This document shows, piece by piece, positions 57,284-64,000 of a DNA stretch of 64,000 bases (position 1 is the first letter of the stretch; every line of letters begins with the position of its first letter). The translations under genes and the position numbers were made by a program. This DNA is from Physcia stellaris (taxonomy: Eukaryota; Ascomycota; Lecanoromycetes; Caliciales; Physciaceae): positions 62,001 to 126,000 of the forward strand of contig JABSSW010000062.1 of assembly GCA_018902385.1 (NCBI GenBank), in the 5' to 3' direction. Under the pieces are notes generated by a model. That model saw nothing but the letters and a program-made list of their open reading frames with translations. It was not told the DNA's origin and searched no databases.

Positions 57284-58442
57284 TCAGATCGCTTCCAGGA
57301 TCTTCCAGATCCTCCACCGGTTTTGCAATCCAACTGGTGCAGTTGTAGGCTTTAGTTTCCCTTCCTTCCTTTCTTCTTCGTCACCTACTTTGTGGCTCTC
57401 TTCAGACGCTTTACGGAGCAATGTATCGACCAATCTATCCCAGTCGATGCAGCCCAAGTCTGTATTCATCACAGTATCAAGCTCCTCAGGTAAAAGCCAG
57501 CCAAGACGGTCTGCGAGCTGCTTGTTCGTAGGCATATCTACCTTGGTTGCAGAAGAGCAAACGCGTATCTCATTGATGAGGTAGGAAGTAAGATCAGGTA
57601 CCTTGAACGGCGAGGGGTCTGCGCAAAGGTGCTGAACGAGCGAAGAGATTAGCACGGGGCTTGTACTGGCTGCTACGATCCTCCCTACGTACCTCCCATC
57701 CGGGTTCTTCATCCCATTCATCGGTCCAGAATTGTCGCGCTCCGTAATATCCATGTGGCCACTCTAACCCACCTGACCTGGCGTAGTAGCGATTGGTGCT
57801 GAATGGATTTCCCGACTCCTCATCGTTCGACCATCTTTGCTTTCGTAGCCCGTCGCAGAAGTCGAGAAGCGATGCCGGCTTCTCGGTCTTTGAAGCGTGA
57901 GCCTGCAATTGGCGGGTCTGACACAAGCGTTCAATGATTTGGAGACAGGCTTTATGAATGGGAAAGACCATGTCATCATCGTGGTCCAAAGCTACATATA
58001 CGCCGGGGTCTTTCGTCGGGCCTTTAGTGGTTGGTATCTCGGGTTCTCCCCTACCATATCCGTAAAACCAAGCCGCAGGGGGAGATACAAAAAGATCAGG
58101 TATTGAGGATTCATTCAGCGTTGATGGTTCACTGTGGCAATCAGTCCTCCGCAACGAATGATGTCGAGATAGTCGGCCTACATGAGTGACCAGCGTCCCA
58201 CAACACGAAAATCGGTAAGCCACTGTTTCTCTAGTCATTTCACCGCTACCTTTGCACTGCTGCTGACGAAGTCGTCTTACCTGGGTTTGTTCTCGAGCGA
58301 GAAGGCGTGCATCGTATGGATCTCCTAGGAGTATGGAAGGGTCTTCGTCTGGGTCTGGATTTACCGGATCTCGAATATCGGGAACGCCGAAAGAACATCC
58401 GCATACAGCGCAATACTTGTTTCGGGACCACATGAGTGACAT
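57284..58442 (-). CDS. F-box-like fungal protein with N-terminal CxxC motif
   Basis: From the ATG at 58,442 the product begins MSLMWSRNKYCAVCGCSFGV, a CxxC motif as in a large ascomycete family. A donor GTAAGA follows REQTQ at 58,280. The acceptor of that intron is uncertain, because the frame is also open without splicing. Further on, VFPIHKACLQIIERLC, the DFCDGLRKQRW region and LEWPHGYYGARQFWTDEWDEEPGWE match the family core. A 61-nt intron (57,692-57,632) joins GWE to HLCADPSPFKVPDL in phase 0. The C-terminal part (LADRLGWLLPEELDTVM) is F-box-like, with GLQNRWRIWKIL at the end. It may act as a substrate adaptor of an SCF ubiquitin ligase, which is inference from the F-box-like segment. Confidence 0.65.
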
Positions 58443-59825
58443 GACTCTAGCTTCTCCCAGGGAAAAGAGCCTTGTTGCAGTATTTGAAGATGAGCAAAGC
58501 AATCTTGAAGCCTCAGTCTAGTTAAGTCGTTCCTGCTGAAGTTCTGAACTGCCTCGTAGCCAGTAGCTGATTGATTAATTAATCTTCAGTGATGTATTCT
58601 AGACCGAAGTGGAAGATTATTTGAGAAAGCTGACAATAGAGTTGGGCTCATGTGATGAAAAACAAATGGTGGATTGACGTGGACAACATCGGAGGAAGTC
58701 TACGAGTTTATCCAGATTAGACAGGTTTACGAAATACAGATGGACTTATTCCTTATTCTGGATGCACGTGGGGAATTAGCAGCCGAAGTAATAATGACAC
58801 GAACACGGCGCAGTGTGTCAAATGAACACGCCACATAACACCTGCAATTTGTGTGTCGCAAGCTCCGAACAAGTGTCTTCTTTAGCTGCGTGCTCGCATC
58901 GAGCACGTCTATTCGTTCTGCAACCGCCCGCTTGAATGGAAAGAGACGTACCGACTTTGCCACTAACGTCTACGCCGCTTCCTCAGTAGGGCTGTGCATG
59001 TTGTGCATAGCCCTATTGCAATCCGCCACAAGATCATGAGATGCGGCTTTTCGTTCATCCCCACACTTCCTGACTTATAGAGCTCCCCTCCTCGGACCTG
59101 TTTAAGTTGTGTGGACGTCGAAAGACAGCAAAACTAGGCAAAGCCCGGTAGGACAACATGCCAATCAAGCAGGTAGTGCTCAAACCAGAGTGATGTGAAG
59201 AATAAGGGTTGCACTTTTCGCTGTAGAATCAGAACTTGCATAGGCCACTTTATGACGTGTCCGAAAGGGATCTACATCCGACGCTGAGATATCAAGCCAA
59301 CATGTTTGAACACAGGTGGTGTTTTTGAAAACCAACATACAGCGACCAAAGAAGCTCTGTCTGCACTCGCGCTGGTGCAGGATTAAGCGTGCGTCTTGTA
59401 CAATGAGTCTGGAACGCAGCAAGGCTGGGGCTAAGCCGCGTTACCGTATGTTGGAGTTCGGCGTCTACGATGTTTGCAACATCAGAAACAAATCCACCGG
59501 GAGCGTGGCCCAACGCTAAAGCCTATTATATGGGTGTCAATATGAAATCTGGTAGCACGTTTTCCAGTATATCTATGACCTATGGCATCTCTTTACGTCT
59601 TTGCTCACTTTTATGTCAGGAACGATTTAAATTTTTCTATCGCTCCATTCAATACACGAGGGTTTTATTTCTATTCTGCTGGTCAGAAGTTACTCGCTTT
59701 GATATTATCAGCATCAGTTACAGTCCCCTACTATTCTCTAGAATTGTATTCGAACTCATCTTCATTAGATTCACCTTGCAGTTTTCCGGAACCGGTCCCA
59801 CTTCCTGTGTACGCATTCAACAGGA
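58443..59825. other. intergenic, no gene recognised
   Basis: A hairpin AGGGCTGTGCA...TGCATAGCCCT lies at 58,988-59,014. A frame ending at 59,839 (PEPVPLPVYAFNRNATF) could be an upstream exon of the next gene but has no proven splice. Confidence 0.35.
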
Positions 59826-61519
59826 ATGCCACTTTCTAAAGATTTTTGGCAGGCGTCCCTTGTCATTCTTTTCTTATGGCTGCAAAATGGTCAATGTGGG
59901 GACTCATCTGAGCCCAGATCGATATCAGAAATAAATACGTGTAAATTTCCGTCGAGCATGTCAGCCGTCCAACCCGCCTTTCTACAACTGAGAAAATTCA
60001 AAAGCATTGGCAAGCAACCCAATGGTAACCGCGGCGACAACGGTCTGGTCTTCAACAATGTGGCAAAATGGTACGCCAGAGACAGTGATCCAAGTATCAA
60101 ACCGGGATTCCGGTGGTATCGATCAAGTACGATTCCGGTCAACAGTGAGCAAAGCATAGAGCACGTTTGTGAGTATAAAGTGAACCCTTTAGTTATTGAA
60201 CGCTCAACAGCTAATAGTATGCAGATGAGAAGCAGCTGATAGAGCTTTTCCTCAAGAGCCAAATCGATACAGCTAACTTCTCATGCGACGACATGATTGC
60301 ACTCTTCTTTCCGTGTGGCCAGAATTTGATGCAAGGAATATTCGACGAGCTACCGGGAATGCAGATGACAACAGTCCCCAACAGACCTAAAAATATAAAT
60401 TATGGGTTCGCTGGATTGGAAAAGACTATCAACACATTGAAGGGTATAATGTTCGATAAGGGTATCGAGCCGCCTTCCAGATACTGGACAAATAGCTTGC
60501 AAAACGAAGGATACATTACAACCATTCAAAAATCCATTATGTTATTCGGTATTATCAAGGATGGCGATTTCCAGAAAATGTTTGATATGACGAACAATCG
60601 AGTCTACCAGGCTTTCTCGCGAATAGACAACCGAATCACCAATCGAAAGGATACCAACGGCAACACGCTCCCAGACCTGCAAAAAGCTGATGGCACGCCA
60701 ATGCCAGCCAACTGGGCCTTGAACTACAAAACGTGGATGGAAAACTATCTCAATGACATATCCGGACCGGTGTGGACCTGGGCAAATACTACTTGCGCCA
60801 CAAGGCAACGGGAGCTGAGATCAAATACTACTATAAGATCCGCTGCCGATCAAGAAGAGCTCACGCAGTTGAGTTATATCAGCGGTCATGCGAACTTTAC
60901 CCAGTCCTTCTTCAAAGCCGACTTTGGTCTTACATGGCAAACCGGCAGCAACCCTAACCAACCTTTCGGGATCCACGGCTCATGCTCGCCAAATGCGTCG
61001 TCATTGTCCTTTGCCTCTACTGGTAGTACTTTCACTACGAAGTCTCTGTCGGCTTCGTTGTCGACGTTCTCTGGAACTTCTACTTGGAAAACAATTACTA
61101 CTTCGGCTGCAGCGAGCACCCCGTCGTTGTCAGCCGTCTCATCTACTACGCTTCCATCACGCTCAGAAGCGGATTCAGTCCTTAGCTCAACCCTTTCAAG
61201 CCCTCCAACGACTTTTCTAACCTCGTCCTCAAATCCCACGTCAATGTCAAGCTCGAGCATTGGTACGACTCTGGTCTTAACATCTAATATCGACTCCGCC
61301 GAGAGTACCACCACCCCCAACCCAACATCATCAACAACCGAGCCTCCGACTACCACGGATCCGCCGGACGACTTTGTAGATCCAGGTATAGCAATGGCAA
61401 CGACGCCAGCTCCAGAGGAGGACGGACCTGAGGTTACACCACTTCCCGAGTCGATCGATACCGGGGGACCTGAGGTTGAGCCACTGCCCGAGTCGATAGA
61501 TGCTGGAGGACCCTTCTAG
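59826..61519 (+). CDS. secreted protein with Ser/Thr-rich C-terminus, 545 aa
   Basis: Exons 59826-60168 and 60225-61519. The 56-nt intron GTGAGT...TGCAG joins in phase 1. The leader has a hydrophobic core (SLVILFLWLQ), plausible as a signal peptide. The middle, about residues 75-330, is conserved-looking: FNNVAKWYARDSD, SEQSIEHVYEKQLIELFL, MIALFFPCGQNLM, TTVPNRPKNINYGFAGLE. EHVYE...LI and the following order recall the C-terminal region of fungal killer-toxin-like chitinases and related secreted proteins, but no GH18 or LysM domain is present, so no function is assigned. About 150 Ser/Thr-rich residues follow, ending in two copies of GPEVxPLPESIDxGG. Confidence 0.7.
61430..61512 (+). repeat. 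two-copy coding tandem repeat
   Basis: About 42-bp units starting GGACCTGAGGTT encode GPEVTPLPESIDTG and GPEVEPLPESIDAG at the end of the secreted protein. Confidence 0.75.
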
Positions 61520-62368
61520 CTTCGGTCATTTATGTTCAAGGGCATTGGAAGAAATATTTGGATTATGCAACGCGCATGCGATATGACTAGCACTGAGTCC
61601 AGCACGTGGCATTTGCAATTAAGGTCTAGAGTCTGAGTCGAGTTCCTACTAAAAACGGTATGATGACCGCGAAATTGACTATGAAGTAACTTACGTACCA
61701 TTGAGCAGTCTAAGGAAACGCTTAGGAGGCACGAAATTGGCCAGCAAAGGACATTTGAGATATATGACCTAGCTATACTGCTGGAAGGAGAACACTCGCT
61801 GGCGACGAGAAAAGCAGTAGTGGCTTGCGCATCTCCGTATCTGAGTCCTCTCGGTCCCAGACTTAGTTCTGCAATGTCTTAGTTTGAATGTGGGACTGGT
61901 CTACTCAATGTGGTCGCGATAATTGAACCGGCGAAATGAAGTCTTCAACATCACTTCAATCCGTCTGAGGATTGGAACCATCGTTTCGAGCATATAAATC
62001 GAATAATCTTTCCAATGGTACATTATCTTATCCATTCCAGCGTATCCAATTGTTTCACTTCAGGTGTTGGTCACTGGTTGCGGATTTGAAACAAGGCAGC
62101 TTGATTATGCGCGTCATGGGGTCTGGCGCGGGATTATGTGTAGTGTGGAAACGTTTCATGGGTCACAGGAACAGTCGTGTACTATGATAGTATTGCCGAC
62201 GGGTCGCAAGTGGCGGACAGGAGCAGGCTTCGGTATAACCGTATAAGGGTCGATTGTCGCACATCGATTGCTATGGGCACGGCGAACCTTTGGGCGGTCT
62301 GACAGTTCAACTTGCAATAGCACGTTCAATATAGGTAAAATCGGCTCAATACATCTCATCGGAACCCA
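61520..62368. other. intergenic, no gene recognised
   Basis: Short frames only. Presumably holds the promoter of the gene at 62,369. Confidence 0.4.
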
Positions 62369-63043
62369 ATGCGCTGTTCGGTGGTCCCATTGCTGGGACT
62401 TGTGCTCGCTCCAACATTTACCTGGGCTTCACCTAGACCGCTTGACGCAATCTCCCCTCACAATGAAGAAATCGACGAATCCAGGTCCGCATGGTGCCAC
62501 CACTCCGAATGAGACCCGGAATGCTGACATGTCACCAGATTGGAATCTCGCTTTCTGTCCCTGGACCCCTCATTGGACGGTGGTAACATAGATGGCACGA
62601 TGATCGGACCGGGCCTGTTCAAAATCGCCAACACACCGCTCTCCATCCAGCTCGGTCTCGGCCAGATCGTCGATCCCGAAGCCATGTTCAATCTGCTCAA
62701 CGCCACGCAGCGCCACATCGCCGCCCAACTCGCCGCCTCGGGCGACAGCCAGCTGCCGCCGTCCCAGGAACCGTTCTGGTATAATCTGGATCAGGGCGTC
62801 TGGTTCGAGGCGATCAGCTTTACGGATTACAAGCAGCATCTCACGTGGAGTATGCTGAATGAGACCATGACTTGGCTCGTTCCCCATCTGGCTCCTGTGA
62901 GTAAGTACCGGCAGAGCGCGGCGGTGTTTGTGATACATGCGACTTATGGGTCGGTGGGGAGGATCTTCATCCAGCCGGGGTATAAATCGGAGGGACTTGG
63001 TGTGCCGGTGCTGGCGGGGAGTGAGGGAGTTTATCAGTACTAA
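62369..63043 (+). CDS. secreted protein of unknown function, 206 aa
   Basis: Exon 1 is 62369-62484 and exon 2 is 62539-63043. A 54-nt intron (GTCCGC...ACCAG) removes stops and keeps frame, although its donor is weak. The signal peptide reads MRCSVVPLLGLVLAPTFTWA. The mature protein contains SLDPSLDGGNIDGTMIGPGL, a helical middle (DPEAMFNLLNATQRHIAAQL) and a Gly-rich C-terminal half (VFVIHATYGSVGRIFIQPGY). It has few cysteines and no recognised domain. The exon 2 codons are clearly GC-biased at the third position, unlike the intergenic DNA, which supports it as coding. Confidence 0.7.
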
Positions 63044-64000
63044 TAGGTGATTCGGGTATTAGAGGCTATCTTTGATTGAATGTGTAGGGACAGGCGTTGG
63101 CGGTTCACATCATTTGGGTTTAGCTAAAGACGCCTTGCGTGATGGGGAAAGGTAGCAAGGAGGCACTCTAGTAAGAGGCCTGAGTATAGCTCCTCGGCCG
63201 CTGAAGAGTTGCTTGATAGATTCAAGACGATCACTCGAGTCTATTTGGAAGCGAAATCACAAGTGCCAGGTAGTGTTGTCTGTCCTCTTGCAGCAAGCAC
63301 TTGTTCTATAATATCAGGTTCTCGTTCCCAGACAGGATGCCTTCTTGCCATATAAAGATCCCACGGCGACTTTTGGATTCAGGACTCCATCGTATCTCTC
63401 CTGTATACGCTCTGCAACCCTGGTTCAAATTGATAATCAATGGATACCGGAAGCGGTATTCACTGATTATTCAGTCTATCGTAAGCCTACAAATAGATTT
63501 CACAAGAAAATAGTCTCATTATTCTCTCATGTCGTGATTGTGAAAGCCAGTGTGCGGCCGCCCCCCGTAGAACAATGCTGTCTTGGCTCAGGATGAGGGA
63601 ATGTTGGTCCCCCTTTTGAAAATTTGACATTGCTACCGTGAGACGGAACATCGTTTCTCTGGAAATTACCAACGAGGAGCTGTCTGCTATGGACCGGTGG
63701 CGTGAAGGATCGGATGAGAGCTGGCCTTGAGGGTAATACGCTTACGTTGTAAAGGTGGATAGGGGTAGTGTAGACATTCTACTCGGCTCCAGAAGCAGCC
63801 ATAGTGCTTTGCATAATCAAGCACACTCGGTAGGTTATTTGGATTTAATCGAATCTTTGACCGTATAACGCGTAAGGTTTTCCCATTTTAACTTGTCGGA
63901 GTGCTCATCTCTCGAAAAAAGTACGATACAGAAGGGTACGTCCAATGATATCTGCAGATGAAGAAATGCAAAGAACACCAAAAGCCACGCTGGTCCATGC
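63044..64000. other. intergenic, possible exon at about 63,335-63,490
   Basis: A plus-strand stretch reads LPYKDPTATFGFRTPSYLSC and later VQIDNQWIPEAVFTDYSVY. It has an acceptor-like CCCAG before it and a donor GTAAGC at 63,481. It looks protein-like but no partner exons were found. Confidence 0.25.

Overview
The window looks like a filamentous ascomycete chromosome, probably a leotiomycete (an inference from the gene families). Evidence: short GT..AG introns of 45-117 nt, small secreted Cys-rich proteins, a Zn2Cys6 regulator, a CFEM-type protein, a sedolisin, a fungal Trk potassium transporter, and a very AT-rich block of mutated LTR elements. No tRNA, rRNA or CRISPR was seen.

Layout. 1-24.5 kb is mostly ordinary host DNA. 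It holds an edge-truncated Cys-rich secreted protein, a small secreted protein with a 366-bp inverted-repeat transposon directly upstream, a coiled-coil protein, a helical protein followed by a minisatellite, a 462-bp TRIM-like LTR element, a tripeptidyl-peptidase of the sedolisin family, a short-chain dehydrogenase, a Cys-rich secreted protein with a long Pro/Val/Asp repeat, a Zn2Cys6 transcription factor and a seven-TM membrane protein. 24.57-49.50 kb is a 24.9-kb nest of LTR elements. 49.5-64 kb is host DNA again: a seven-exon Trk potassium transporter, a secreted protein with a beta-sandwich-like domain, an F-box-like protein, a Ser/Thr-rich secreted protein and a 206-residue secreted protein.

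The nest resolves completely through LTR pairs and 5-bp target duplications. An outer Ty3/Gypsy element (152-bp LTRs, duplication GGATT) landed in the first coding exon of a host CFEM gene. The signal-peptide codons now lie at 49,503-49,565 and the rest at 23,955-24,569. Three elements then entered it: a Gag-only LTR element (26,261-29,575), a second, almost unmutated Gag-only LTR element with different LTRs (30,472-32,751), and a chromodomain Ty3/Gypsy element (36,843-47,468). The last of these carries another copy of the first Gag-only family (39,106-42,370).

The strongest general signal is the mutation pattern of the nest. In the old parts nearly every remaining C is followed by A or G, and CpT and CpC are almost absent on both strands. 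LTR pairs differ mainly by CpT>TpT and CpC>TpC. That is a RIP-like process with CpY preference, not the classic CpA preference. The Gag-only elements with C2H2 fingers, their hairpin array, and the split CFEM gene are the other points most worth following.
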